Positions 15,775-23,958 of a DNA stretch of 45,106 nucleotides are shown here, one piece after another. The stretch comes from Streptomyces sp. WM4235. Its GTDB lineage: Bacteria; Actinomycetota; Actinomycetes; Streptomycetales; Streptomycetaceae. How positions within the stretch are numbered: position 1 is the stretch's first letter; each line of letters opens with the position of its first letter. A program made the position numbers and the translations under genes. The notes below the pieces were generated by a model. The model searched no databases. It worked only from the letters and a program-made list of their open reading frames with translations, and was not told where the DNA came from. The DNA lies in assembly GCF_001279725.1 (NCBI RefSeq), contig NZ_LGDE01000431.1, positions 1-45,106 of the forward strand, in the 5' to 3' direction.

Positions 15775-17091
15775 GTGTCAGATCACGCCGAAGCCGACAT
15801 CGTGAGCGGTGACCTCGTGAGACGGTTCGCCACGCGGCTGGGCCTCGTCGGCGCGCTGACGGCCCTGCTCCTGACGGCCGGCCCGGCCCGGGGCTCCGAA
15901 GCCCCGCCCCGCACCGGCTTCGAGACGACGGCCGGCGCACGCTGGACCACCGAGGCCGAGGAGCGGGACTTCCTCGACGCCGTCGACCGGGGCGGCGACC
16001 GGGCCGCCCTGCTGCGGATCGGCACCACCCGCCAAGGTCGTCCGCTGCGCATGGTCGGCATCGGCGACGGCAGGGCGCCGCTCACCGTGCTGCTGGTGTG
16101 CGGCCAGCACGGCGACGAACCGGCGGGACGCGAAGCCTGCCTGACGGCTGTGCGCGATCTCGCGTACGCACGGGACCCGGCGACCCGGCGCCTCCTCGCG
16201 ACCGCCACGGTCCTGGTCGTCCCGAACGCGAACCCCGACGGCCGGGCCGCCGGCACCCGGACCAACACCGACGGCGTCGACGTCAACCGCGACCACGTCG
16301 CCCTGACCTCACCCGAGGCGCGGGCCGTCGCGGGCGTGCTGCGCGACCGGCGCCCGAACGTCGTGTTCGACCTGCACGAGTACCGGTCGACCCCCGGCAC
16401 GTACGACAAGGACCTCTTCGACCTCTGGCCGCGCAACCCCAACACCGACCCCGCCGTGTACGCCCAGTCCCGCCTGCTGTCCGAGGCCCACGTGCGCGAC
16501 ACGACCCGCGCCGCCGGGTATTCGACCGGCACCTACGGAATCCGGACCGACCCCGTCACCGGCGCCCCGATCGGGCAGACGGCGGGCGACGGACAGGAAC
16601 ACATCCTGCGCAACGCCGCCGGCCTCAAACACGCCGTCACCCTGCTCGTCGAGAGCCGCCTGGAGCCGGCGGGTGCCACGGAGAAGGCCGACCCCACCCG
16701 CAACCACCTGCGCCGCGTCGACTCCCAACTCGCCGCACTGCGAGGTCTGTTCCGTTACGCGGTCCAGGAGGCCCGGCCGCTCGCGGCCGCCACGGGGCGG
16801 GCGCGCATCGCCGGATACCGGGACGAGGGGGCGATCCGCTGGGCCGGCGCGGACAACCGGCCCGCGTCCCCGGCCGAGACGCTGACCGAACCGCCGTGCG
16901 GATACCGCCTCACCGCCGCCCGGTACGCGCAAGTGCGTGAGCGGCTCGCCCTCCACGGCGTACGGGTCACCGCTTCCGGTACGGGCGCGTTCGTTCCCCT
17001 GCGCCAATCCCTGCGCATCCTCGTCCCCCTGTTGCTCGACGGCCGGGCCGCGCACCATCTCGCGGCGGGGGAGCCGGTGTTCGGCTGCTGA
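15775..17091 (+). CDS. Secreted M14-family zinc carboxypeptidase
   Basis: A 438-residue exported metallopeptidase. The signal segment is [21 protein letters not shown]. The zinc site is shown by [11 protein letters not shown] (His and Glu ligands), with [22 protein letters not shown] supplying substrate-binding Asn and Arg, and DLHEY the third zinc ligand. A catalytic Glu is likely in LLVESRLE, as in other M14 members. It should release C-terminal residues from peptides outside the cell. GTG at 15775 follows GGGAGA by 4-5 bases; an upstream ATG would add 11 residues. It is divergent from the pyroglutamyl-peptidase-like gene, which suggests paired peptide processing (inference). Confidence 0.87.
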   Translation: MSDHAEADIVSGDLVRRFATRLGLVGALTALLLTAGPARGSEAPPRTGFETTAGARWTTEAEERDFLDAVDRGGDRAALLRIGTTRQGRPLRMVGIGDGRAPLTVLLVCGQHGDEPAGREACLTAVRDLAYARDPATRRLLATATVLVVPNANPDGRAAGTRTNTDGVDVNRDHVALTSPEARAVAGVLRDRRPNVVFDLHEYRSTPGTYDKDLFDLWPRNPNTDPAVYAQSRLLSEAHVRDTTRAAGYSTGTYGIRTDPVTGAPIGQTAGDGQEHILRNAAGLKHAVTLLVESRLEPAGATEKADPTRNHLRRVDSQLAALRGLFRYAVQEARPLAAATGRARIAGYRDEGAIRWAGADNRPASPAETLTEPPCGYRLTAARYAQVRERLALHGVRVTASGTGAFVPLRQSLRILVPLLLDGRAAHHLAAGEPVFGC

Positions 17092-17195
17092 GGTCGCCTC
17101 CCGCGCGCCCCTCCACCGAGGATCGGACCGGCCCCGCCGCGGGCACACCCTAAGATGCCTGGGTTCGGTAGGGCGGCACATCGGGGGAATGCGGC

Positions 17196-18176
17196 ATGAG
17201 CGGTCACGGCAGTGGCGGGTACGGCGGCGGTGGGTACGGAGATCCGGCGGGCGGCGGCGCCGCGCATCCGCCGCCAGGGCCCCCCTACGCACCACCGGTT
17301 CCCCCGCAGGGGTACCCGTACGGCCGGTCCGGCCCGCCGCCGGGGTATCCGTACGCACAGCCCGGACCGCCGCCCGGATACCCGTACGGACCGCCCTTTC
17401 CGCCGGGCCCGCCCCCGCGCGTAGAACAGTCACGGGCCCGGAAGATCCTGCGCGGGCTCTACAACCCCGTGTACGCCGCCCGGCGGACCTTCCGTCCCTC
17501 GCGCCCCGGGATCGTCGACGACCGGGAGGTCCGCAAGCTCCAGTTGTGGCGGACCGGGCTGGGACTCGTCGCCTGGGTGGGCCTGATGGTCACCTACAAC
17601 GCCGTCGCGAGCGCCGCCGACATCCACGGCGTCGCGAGCGAACGCCTCGACCAGAGCTGGTCCAGCGTCCTCGTACTGGTGTGCACCTTCCCCGTGGTGG
17701 TCGGCGCCTTCGTGGCGGCCGCGCGGGACGGGCTGCGCCGGGTCTACCTGCGCCGGGCCCTGCGCCCGCTCGGCTCGGTCCTGGCCATCATGGCGTCCAT
17801 GGGCACCGCCGCCCTCGCCATGGCCCCGGAACTGGCCGGTGTGCGGGACGCCGTGGGGCTGCCGGGGAAGATCGCCGTGCTGGTGCTGTGCCTGTGGTCG
17901 ATCGGCTTCGCCCTCTACGGCATCGGACTGTCGCTGGTGCACGTCTTCCGCACCGCCGACATCCACGAGGTGCTGCCGCCGATCCTCGCCGGCGTCCTGG
18001 TGTGGGAGATGGCCCTCGTGGATGTGATCACCGGGTCCTACGACCAGGTTCCGGCGGGTGCCAGGGTGGCCTTCATCCTCGGCGCCCCGGTCACGGTGAC
18101 CGCCCTGTCCTGGTGGGAGCTGCGCCGGCTGCGGCTCCACCACGGGCTGACGCTCCGTACGGCCCTGCGCCGCTGA
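17196..18176 (+). CDS. Membrane protein with Gly/Pro/Tyr-rich N-terminus
   Basis: The 326-residue product has about 75 residues of low complexity (repeated PPGYPYG units), a basic segment (RARKILRGLYNPVYAARRTF), and six predicted helices between about residues 115 and 315. The helices are rich in Val, Leu and Ala with no transporter signature. The tail is cytoplasmic by the positive-inside rule. GGGGGAAT lies 7 bases before the ATG. Comparable proline-rich membrane proteins are common in Streptomyces and have no known role. It ends only 16 bases before the convergent MFS gene. Confidence 0.82.
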   Translation: MSGHGSGGYGGGGYGDPAGGGAAHPPPGPPYAPPVPPQGYPYGRSGPPPGYPYAQPGPPPGYPYGPPFPPGPPPRVEQSRARKILRGLYNPVYAARRTFRPSRPGIVDDREVRKLQLWRTGLGLVAWVGLMVTYNAVASAADIHGVASERLDQSWSSVLVLVCTFPVVVGAFVAAARDGLRRVYLRRALRPLGSVLAIMASMGTAALAMAPELAGVRDAVGLPGKIAVLVLCLWSIGFALYGIGLSLVHVFRTADIHEVLPPILAGVLVWEMALVDVITGSYDQVPAGARVAFILGAPVTVTALSWWELRRLRLHHGLTLRTALRR

Positions 18177-18192
18177 CGCCTCCCGCCGAGGG

Positions 18193-19383
18193 TCAGCGCG
18201 ACGACTGCCGTTCCCCAAGGCGCGAACGGGACGGAACGACCAGGTGGCGGGCCAGGGCCAGGGCGGCGAGGAAGGCCAAGAGCACGCACACGCCTGCCCA
18301 GCCGGCCCGGTCGTGGATTCGCACCCCGAGCCACGACCCCGCGCTGCCCCCCAGGTAGGCGCAGGTCATGTAGGCGGTGTTGAGTCTGCCGCGCGCGTCG
18401 GGGCGCACCGCGAAGACCCGGGACTGGTTGGCGACCATGCCGGACTGCATCGCGACGTCGAGCAGCACCGTCCCCAGCGTCAGGGCGGCGAGCCCCGCCA
18501 CCCCGCCCGCGGTACCCGCGGCGAGGATCGCGGCCGACAGGAGGACACCGATCAGGGAGACCAGGTTCACCCGATCCGGGCCCTCGCGGTCCACCAGCCG
18601 GCCGGCGAGCGGGGTACAGAGCATCGTCACCCCACCGACGAGCGCCAACATGCCCACGGCCTGGGCGCCCAGGCCGTAGCGGGGGCCGGTCAGGAGCAGC
18701 GCCACACTGGTCCAGACGGCCGAGAACCCGGCGAAGACGGTCGCCTGGTAGAAGCACGAGCGACGCAGTTCGGGCTCGGTGCGCAGCAGACGGAGCGACG
18801 CGGTGAGCAGCGCCGGGTACGAGCCGTGCGAGGAGGGGGTGGTGACGGGGAGCGTGCGGGCCAGGACCCACGCCAGCAGCAGGACGACGGCCGAGGCCAC
18901 CAGATAGGGGGCCCGCCAGCCCAGCCATTCGCCCAGCGTTCCGCTGAACGTACGGGCCAGCAGCATGCCGCCGATCGATCCGCTCAAGAGGGTGCCCATC
19001 ACCGCGCCGCGGCCGTCGTCGGCCACCAGCCCCGCGGCCAGGGGGGCGATGACCTGGGCGGCCACGGTCGAGACCCCGACGGCGAGGGAGGCGGCGACGA
19101 GGAACGGCAAGGTGGGCGCGCAGCCCGCGGCGAGCAGGCCCAGTCCGGTGAGGGTGAGCAGCGTGACGAGGAACCGACGGTGCGGGAGCCGGTCGCCGAG
19201 CGGAACCAGCAGGAAGAGCCCCAGGGTGTAACCGACCTGAGTGCCCGTCACCACGTACGAGGCCTCGGCGGGGGGCACGTGGAGGCCGGCGGCGATCAGC
19301 GGGCCGACGGCCTGCGGGAAATAGATGTTGCCCACGGCGACGCCGCAGGTCACGGCCAGGGGCAGGAGCAGTCGGCGGCTCAC
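18193..19383 (-). CDS. MFS transporter (AraJ/YdhP-like 12-helix group)
   Basis: A 396-residue transporter with 12 predicted helices. The motif A loop reads PLGDRLPHRRFLV, and ANQSRVFAVRPDARGRLNTAYMTCAYLGGSAGSWLG near helix 10 is typical of the AraJ-type sugar or drug efflux group. I chose GTG at 19383, which gives SRRLLLPLAVTCGVAVGNIYFPQ directly at the first helix; the frame is open further but the extra residues are Arg-rich and atypical. It is divergent from an ArsR-type regulator that is its likely controller. The substrate is unknown. Confidence 0.86.
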   Translation of the reverse strand: MSRRLLLPLAVTCGVAVGNIYFPQAVGPLIAAGLHVPPAEASYVVTGTQVGYTLGLFLLVPLGDRLPHRRFLVTLLTLTGLGLLAAGCAPTLPFLVAASLAVGVSTVAAQVIAPLAAGLVADDGRGAVMGTLLSGSIGGMLLARTFSGTLGEWLGWRAPYLVASAVVLLLAWVLARTLPVTTPSSHGSYPALLTASLRLLRTEPELRRSCFYQATVFAGFSAVWTSVALLLTGPRYGLGAQAVGMLALVGGVTMLCTPLAGRLVDREGPDRVNLVSLIGVLLSAAILAAGTAGGVAGLAALTLGTVLLDVAMQSGMVANQSRVFAVRPDARGRLNTAYMTCAYLGGSAGSWLGVRIHDRAGWAGVCVLLAFLAALALARHLVVPSRSRLGERQSSR

Positions 19384-19539
19384 GTGAAGTCCACCGCCCC
19401 GCCCGCGGCGCGCGGGCGGCGCCCGGGGCCGTGCGTCGAGCCGGGATCCTTCTTCGTGCGCTGCGCGGCAGCGGTGGGTGTCATGCGCCGAGTTCACGGC
19501 ACCTTCGGGCGGCCTCCAATGGATGTAGCGTATGGCTTG

Positions 19540-20520
19540 ATGATCAGCTTCGTGTTGGGTGTCGAGGACCTCGCGGACACGCGCTTCGCGCTCTCGCCGC
19601 TGGGTGAGACGGTCTTCAGCCTGCGGGTGCTGCGCGATCCGGGGCTGTCCGCGCTGCACCTGCCGTGGCGCAGGTCCGTGCTCGGCCGGCTCGGGGCGCT
19701 CGACACCGGCCTGCTGATGTCACTGGTCGCGCGCAGGCTCACCCTTCCCGACTTCCTGACGCCGCGACCGCCGGGCTTCGCCCCGAGCTTCGAGGAGGAG
19801 TTGGCCCTCGTCCGGGTGACGCCCCCCGACCGGGTGCGTCGCGATCTGTCCGCGGCCCACGCGTCGGATCCGCTCCCCGAGGCCCTGCGCGCCGCCGCGG
19901 GCGCCGACGACGCGGCGGTGGACGGGCTCCGCGACGCGATCTGCGACCTCCTGCGGCGCTACTGGGAACTCGCCGTCGAGCCGGCGTGGCCGCGGATGAG
20001 GCTCCTCCTGGAGGCCGACATGACCTACCGCGCACGGCAGTTGGCCATGGGCGGCGCCCGCAGGCTGTTCGCGGGCATGCACCCGAACCTGCGGTGGGAG
20101 AACGGCGTGTTGCACATCGACCGGATGATCGACAGTCATCGTGCCGAGGCTTCCGGTCGAGGGCTCCTGCTGGTGCCGTCCGTCTTCGCCCACAAACCCG
20201 CGCCCCCGGTCGACCCCGGGGAAGCGCCGCTGTTGGTCTATCCCAGTCGTGGAGTGGCGACGCTCTGGACCGAACCGGCGACGGCCGACTCGGCGGCCCT
20301 GGTGTCGCTGCTCGGCGCGACCAGGGCCCGACTGCTCGACCTCCTGGACGAGCCACTGCCCACGATCGAGATCGCCCGTCGCTTCAGGGTCACCCCGAGC
20401 GCCGTGTCCCAACACCTGCGCGTGCTGCACGCCACGGGCCTGCTGACCCGGGCGCGCGACGGACGGCAGGTCTTGTACCGCCGCAGTCCTCTCGGTGACC
20501 GGTTGGCCGGCGGGCGCTGA
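19540..20520 (+). CDS. ArsR-type winged-helix regulator, DUF5937-like
   Basis: The 326-residue protein has a long N-terminal domain beginning ISFVLGVEDLADTRFALSPLGE, as in the DUF5937 group. A C-terminal winged helix (about 255-326) contains LLDEPLPTIEIARRFRVTPSAVSQHLRVLHATGLLTRARDGRQVLYR. Such proteins usually repress a nearby transporter. ATG at 19540 is preferred because TAGCGT lies 9 bases upstream and there is no ribosome-binding site, which fits a leaderless mRNA; ATG at 19519 is the alternative. It is divergent from the MFS pump. Confidence 0.86.
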   Translation: MISFVLGVEDLADTRFALSPLGETVFSLRVLRDPGLSALHLPWRRSVLGRLGALDTGLLMSLVARRLTLPDFLTPRPPGFAPSFEEELALVRVTPPDRVRRDLSAAHASDPLPEALRAAAGADDAAVDGLRDAICDLLRRYWELAVEPAWPRMRLLLEADMTYRARQLAMGGARRLFAGMHPNLRWENGVLHIDRMIDSHRAEASGRGLLLVPSVFAHKPAPPVDPGEAPLLVYPSRGVATLWTEPATADSAALVSLLGATRARLLDLLDEPLPTIEIARRFRVTPSAVSQHLRVLHATGLLTRARDGRQVLYRRSPLGDRLAGGR

Positions 20521-20535
20521 CCGGCGCGGCGAAGG

Positions 20536-20565
20536 GTGACCCGGGGTGCGCGGCCACCGGGTCAC
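20536..20565. terminator. Hairpin between convergent regulator and DUF4230 genes
   Basis: Nine-bp arms GTGACCCGG (20536-20544) and CCGGGTCAC (20557-20565) with a 12-base loop, between two convergent stops. Confidence 0.65.
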
Positions 20566-20586
20566 TCCCTCGCGGGGCGGCGCGCG

Positions 20587-21270
20587 TCACGCGTAGCCGA
20601 CCGTCACTTCCTTGAATCCCAGGGAGCGCAGAAGCCCCTCCAGCATGGCACTGGTGTTCTTCTCGGTGCGCTCGACGAGTCCGCTGTCGCGCGCCGCCTC
20701 GGTGATGTGTTGGGCGGCGAGGCGCTGTACGCCCTGTGCTCCGGCCGGGTTGTCGGAGAACAGGTCCCCGAGTCGGTCCAGGAGCCCCCGTTGCTGGGAC
20801 ACGGCGTACGAGCGGTCCAGGTCGAGGGCTGCCGGGCCCAGGACGGCGTGGGGCAGGCGGAGCGTGGCCTTCGTGCGGTCCTCGTTCACCGTGACGCTCC
20901 GCTCGTCGAGCCGACCGAGGTCCACGTAGCCGCTGACGGTGCCCGCTCCGACGTACAGGGTGCGGGTGCCGCGGATCGAGTCGGGGAGGAACTTCGCGTC
21001 CTTCTCCAGGTCCACCACGACCTGGAAGTTGCCCGCCGCGCCCTCGTAACGATGCATGTCCCGAATCGACTTGAGGAGCATGGGACCGGTCCGGTCCCGC
21101 GTCTTCTCGCCGAAGAGATCACCGAAGCCGGGTATCAGGTCGAACCGGCTGACGAGCGCGAACAGCAGGGCGAGCGCGGCCAGTGCGCCGACGATCCGTC
21201 CCCAACGGGCCGGACGGTGCGGGCGTCTTGGGCGGTCCTGCCGCTCCGAGTCGAGCGATGAGTTGTCCAT
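20587..21270 (-). CDS. DUF4230 domain membrane-anchored protein
   Basis: The 227-residue product has a basic N-terminus, one transmembrane helix (RIVGALAALALLFALVSRF) and an extracellular domain of about 180 residues typical of DUF4230: LLKSIRDMHRYEGAAGNFQVVVDLEKDAKFLPDSIRGTRTLYVGAGTVSGYVDL. The domain's role is not known. I chose ATG at 21270; a GTG at 21303 would add 11 residues. The ribosome-binding site is weak. It is convergent with the ArsR-type regulator. Confidence 0.83.
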   Translation of the reverse strand: MDNSSLDSERQDRPRRPHRPARWGRIVGALAALALLFALVSRFDLIPGFGDLFGEKTRDRTGPMLLKSIRDMHRYEGAAGNFQVVVDLEKDAKFLPDSIRGTRTLYVGAGTVSGYVDLGRLDERSVTVNEDRTKATLRLPHAVLGPAALDLDRSYAVSQQRGLLDRLGDLFSDNPAGAQGVQRLAAQHITEAARDSGLVERTEKNTSAMLEGLLRSLGFKEVTVGYA

Positions 21271-21356
21271 GCCCTGCGGATGCCCCGAAAACGGCCGTCT
21301 CACCGGGTGTCGTGCGGACCGCGGCCGGGTTCAACCAGAGGCCCGGACAAGGGAGT

Positions 21357-21479
21357 TCAGCGGTGCTTGGTCAGGGTTCGCAGGAGGACGAACAGAGCGA
21401 AGGCCATTACGAGGAGATGCAGCCAGGCGGGCCCGGGGGTGGGGGAGGGGGCGAACGCGAGCAGCTGATTCGATGTCAT
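21357..21479 (-). CDS. Possible 40-residue single-helix membrane protein
   Basis: The frame encodes MTSNQLLAFAPSPTPGPAWL followed by one hydrophobic helix (HLLVMAFALFVLL) and a basic end RTLTKHR. The arrangement of short polar head, helix and positive tail is that of a small membrane peptide. GGGAG directly abuts the ATG, which is poor spacing, so expression is uncertain. It is divergent from the other tiny membrane protein at 21668. Confidence 0.45.
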   Translation of the reverse strand: MTSNQLLAFAPSPTPGPAWLHLLVMAFALFVLLRTLTKHR

Positions 21480-21667
21480 CTCCCGCGTCTGCCCGCCCCG
21501 GAGGGATCGACGCGCCCGGATGTGCGCCACGTTGCCCGCGGAGCGTCGTGCGAGTCGTTCGGCGCGACCTCCACGCCCCGACGAATGTCACTCGCCGTGT
21601 TTGATGATCGTGCTTCAGGTAACACTAGGTAGTGGCAAGTTGTCAGCGCCCGACGAAAGGAACGAGC

Positions 21668-21838
21668 ATGTCGATGTCCATCGTGGTGATTCTCGTCGCG
21701 GTCGGAGCCCTGATCGCTCTTCTCGTGGCAGCCCCCGCGGCTCCCGTCCGGTCGAACGCGCCCCGACGTGGCGTCCAGTCGCGCCGGCTGCGGACGATTC
21801 CCCCGCAGCGTGGCGGCCACCGCCGCAGCGCCCACTGA
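21668..21838 (+). CDS. 56-residue small membrane protein
   Basis: The product begins MSMSIVVILVAVGALIALLV, a single membrane helix, and continues with a strongly basic Arg/Pro/His tail of about 35 residues. AAGGAACG lies about 6 bases before the ATG, and TTGATG (21601) with TAGGTA (21626) could be its promoter. A 16-bp terminator hairpin follows the stop immediately, so the gene limits are sound. Function unknown; the basic tail could contact nucleic acid or lipid head groups. Confidence 0.7.
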   Translation: MSMSIVVILVAVGALIALLVAAPAAPVRSNAPRRGVQSRRLRTIPPQRGGHRRSAH

Positions 21839-21839
21839 C

Positions 21840-21880
21840 GCCGGGCGGAGTGCCCCTCCGGCGAGGGCACTCCGCCCGGC
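21840..21880. terminator. Strong hairpin between convergent genes
   Basis: Perfect 16-bp arms beginning GCCGGGCGGAG (21840-21855 with 21865-21880) and a 9-base loop, between the stops of two convergent genes. Confidence 0.85.
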
Positions 21881-21896
21881 TCGGCCGGGTCGACGA

Positions 21897-22391
21897 TCAG
21901 CGGGCCGCGCGTTCGCCCCGGGGGCGGTCACGGAAGCGTTCCAACGCCTCGACCACGAGCGCGTGGTCATCGAGTTGCGGCAGCCCCGACACCGTCACCG
22001 CGCCGATGACCCCCGCGCCCTCGACGGCGATCGGGAACGAACCCCCGTGTGCGGCGTACAGGTCCGGGTCCAGGCGTCCGTCCGCGTCGAAGTCCTTGCC
22101 GCGGGCCCGGAAGCGGGTCCCGGTCAACAGGGAAGAGACGCCGTAGCGTTCGACGACACGACGCTTGCGTTCGATCCAGGCGTCGTTGTCCGCGCTCGAC
22201 CCCGGGAGCGCGCAGTGGAAGAGCTGCTGGGCGCCGCGTCGGATGTCGATGGCGACGGGGGCCGACCGCTCGCGGGCGAGGGTGACGAGCAGCGAACCCA
22301 GTTCCCAGGCGTCCTCGTGGGTGAAGCGGGGCAGCGTGAGCCGGGCCTCCTGGGCCTCCAGCTCGGCCACGTCGGGGGCGGGGGCGCTCAC
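21897..22391 (-). CDS. UPF0303 / heme-degrading-domain-like protein
   Basis: The 164-residue product matches the UPF0303 group (GlcG/HbpS-like fold): TLPRFTHEDAWELGSLLV, VAIDIRRGAQQLFHCALPGSSADNDAWIERKRRVVERYG, and a closing GGSFPIAVEGAGVIGAVTVSGLPQLDDHALVVEAL. Annotation pipelines call such proteins heme-degrading-domain proteins, but catalysis is not established for this branch. GTG at 22391 is preceded by GGAGG with good spacing. Its start overlaps the stop of a 26-codon ORF, so translation may be coupled, and the promoter lies in an operator-like palindrome. Confidence 0.85.
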   Translation of the reverse strand: MSAPAPDVAELEAQEARLTLPRFTHEDAWELGSLLVTLARERSAPVAIDIRRGAQQLFHCALPGSSADNDAWIERKRRVVERYGVSSLLTGTRFRARGKDFDADGRLDPDLYAAHGGSFPIAVEGAGVIGAVTVSGLPQLDDHALVVEALERFRDRPRGERAAR

Positions 22392-22468
22392 GGCGTCACC
22401 TCCGTCCGTGCGGCGGCAGAGCCGACGGCCTTGCCGAGGGGGGTGGGGTCAGCGGTCGAGGCAATCAT
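22388..22468 (-). CDS. Probable leaderless 26-residue upstream ORF
   Basis: The frame reads MIASTADPTPLGKAVGSAAA then RTEVTP and stops at 22388, where its TGA overlaps the GTG start of the UPF0303 gene. The ATG at 22468 lies 6 bases after a -10 element (CAAAGT, minus strand), so the transcript probably starts on the ATG itself. It may be a leader peptide that brings ribosomes to the next start rather than a functional protein. No domain is seen. Confidence 0.5.
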   Translation of the reverse strand: MIASTADPTPLGKAVGSAAARTEVTP

Positions 22469-22473
22469 GCCGC

Positions 22474-22503
22474 CACTTTGGCAACACTGTTGCCGAAGTG
22501 CAA
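22474..22503 (-). promoter_or_regulatory. Promoter embedded in a 27-bp near-perfect palindrome (operator)
   Basis: CACTTTGGCAACA and TGTTGCCGAAGTG flank one central base at 22474-22500, with a single mismatch between the arms. On the minus strand TTGCAC (22498-22503) and CAAAGT (22475-22480) have a 17-base spacer, so the palindrome fills the promoter of the UPF0303 unit. A dimeric repressor bound here would block transcription. No candidate regulator gene adjoins. Confidence 0.65.
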
Positions 22504-22539
22504 ACGGGCAGGTCGGTGCGGGGCGTGTCGCGGCCCGGC

Positions 22540-23385
22540 TCACACACCCCGATGCGTCGCCAGCCACTCCAGGGCGCTCTCGCCCGCACCCAACACCGAG
22601 ATGTGACCGTCGTCCGGGCTCATCCGCAGTTCCGCCCCGGGGATGTGGTCGGCGAGCCATCGACCGTGCGCGCTCGGTACGACCCGGTCCCGGGCGCCGT
22701 GCAGGAGGAGCGTGGGCGCCGTGATCAGGGTGGGACGAAAGCCCCAGGGTGTGACGTAGGCGAGATCGTCGTCGATCAGACCACCGGGACCGGATTCCAC
22801 GGCCGGGCCGACGACATCGGCGAACCAGGACCAGGGACCGGCCAGCGCCGCATGATCGGCCGGCGTGAACATCTCCGGATCGAACACGGCACCGGCCTCG
22901 TGGTGCTCCTTCGCCCCGCGCCCACGCGCGGCGGCACGCAGGGACGCCGCGCCGGAGGGGTTCATGCCGGCGAACCAGTCGAGGTCCTCGGCGTCGAAGG
23001 GCGCCAACCCCGCCACGCTCACCACGGCGAGGACCCGGTCCGGGAGCAGCGCACCGCAGGCCAGCGCGTGCGGCCCGCCCCCCGAATGGCCCATGACCGC
23101 GAACCGGTCGATGCCCAACGCGTCCGCGACGGCCCGCACGTCCGCCGCCGCGGACGCCACGGTCCGCCCCGGGCAGGGGGACGAGCCGCCGTAGCCGGGG
23201 CGGTCGTGGGACACCCACCGGATGCCCAGTCGGGCGGCGGCGGGGAAGAGCGGCGCGGGCGGCGCCCCGATGTTCGGCGTGCCGTGGTGCCAGAACACGA
23301 CGGGACCGTCGGCGGACCGCCCGGGTCCGTTGTCGTGGACGTGCAGGACGCGCCCGTCGGCCGTCCGCAGATCGCTCTCGTTCAT
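22540..23385 (-). CDS. Alpha/beta hydrolase
   Basis: A 281-residue cytoplasmic hydrolase. The nucleophile elbow is GHSGGG with Ser101, the acid is the Asp in LLLHGARDRVVP, and the His is in PDDGHISVL. The oxyanion segment reads FWHHGTPNIG. The fold belongs to the esterase/haloperoxidase-like group, but the substrate cannot be inferred. GGAGGG lies 8 bases before the ATG at 23385. It is upstream of the UPF0303 unit on the same strand, but that unit has its own promoter. Confidence 0.88.
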   Translation of the reverse strand: MNESDLRTADGRVLHVHDNGPGRSADGPVVFWHHGTPNIGAPPAPLFPAAARLGIRWVSHDRPGYGGSSPCPGRTVASAAADVRAVADALGIDRFAVMGHSGGGPHALACGALLPDRVLAVVSVAGLAPFDAEDLDWFAGMNPSGAASLRAAARGRGAKEHHEAGAVFDPEMFTPADHAALAGPWSWFADVVGPAVESGPGGLIDDDLAYVTPWGFRPTLITAPTLLLHGARDRVVPSAHGRWLADHIPGAELRMSPDDGHISVLGAGESALEWLATHRGV

Positions 23386-23583
23386 CAGGGGTCCCTCCGA
23401 GGTGCGGACGGGTCGGGTCGTGGCCGCCCCGGTGGCGTCAAGGTACCGGCCCCGCGACCGCCGCACGCCCCGCCGCTCGCCGCGCGGCCGTGCGGCGATC
23501 CGCCGCGCGATGTGCGGACGCGGGGACCGGCGCAGCGCGGACACGCCGGCCGGGGGGACCGGCGCCTTGTAGGATCGGTGCTC

Positions 23584-23958
23584 ATGTCGAAGCCTGACGT
23601 CTTGCTCGTCGCCATCGCCGCCGCGGTGGAATCGGAGCAGACCAACCAGATGTCACTGACCGTCCTGGTTCACGGCGCCGTGGTCACGGGCCGCCTCGCT
23701 CCCGAGAGCGTGTGGCGCCGGCGCGTGGCCGAGGTCCTGATCGATTCCGACCGGCTCAGTCCGTTCGCGCCGCTGTTCGCGGACGCCGAGACGGCCGACG
23801 ACTCCCCACGCCAGGAGTCGCCCTCTTACCTGCACTTCCACGTGGCCAGGATCCTCCAGGGGACCATGGGCATCCCCGAGACCGGAGGGATGTACCGGAT
23901 CGCGATCAAGGACGTCAGCGCCTGGACGATGGGGGACTTCAGCTACTCCGAGACCTGA
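23584..23958 (+). CDS. Possible gas vesicle accessory protein GvpU-like
   Basis: The 124-residue product contains QMSLTVLVHGAVVTGRLAPESVWRRRVAEVL, then SPSYLHFHVARILQG and a closing YRIAIKDVSAWTMGDFSY. The order of a beta-strand pair with VVTGRL, an acidic middle and a YLHxxxA strand resembles GvpU as I remember it, but the match is modest and no other gvp gene is in the window. TAGGAT lies 8 bases before the ATG and no ribosome-binding site is seen, so the mRNA is probably leaderless. Its last 16 bases overlap the end of the convergent FUSC gene. Confidence 0.55.
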   Translation: MSKPDVLLVAIAAAVESEQTNQMSLTVLVHGAVVTGRLAPESVWRRRVAEVLIDSDRLSPFAPLFADAETADDSPRQESPSYLHFHVARILQGTMGIPETGGMYRIAIKDVSAWTMGDFSYSET

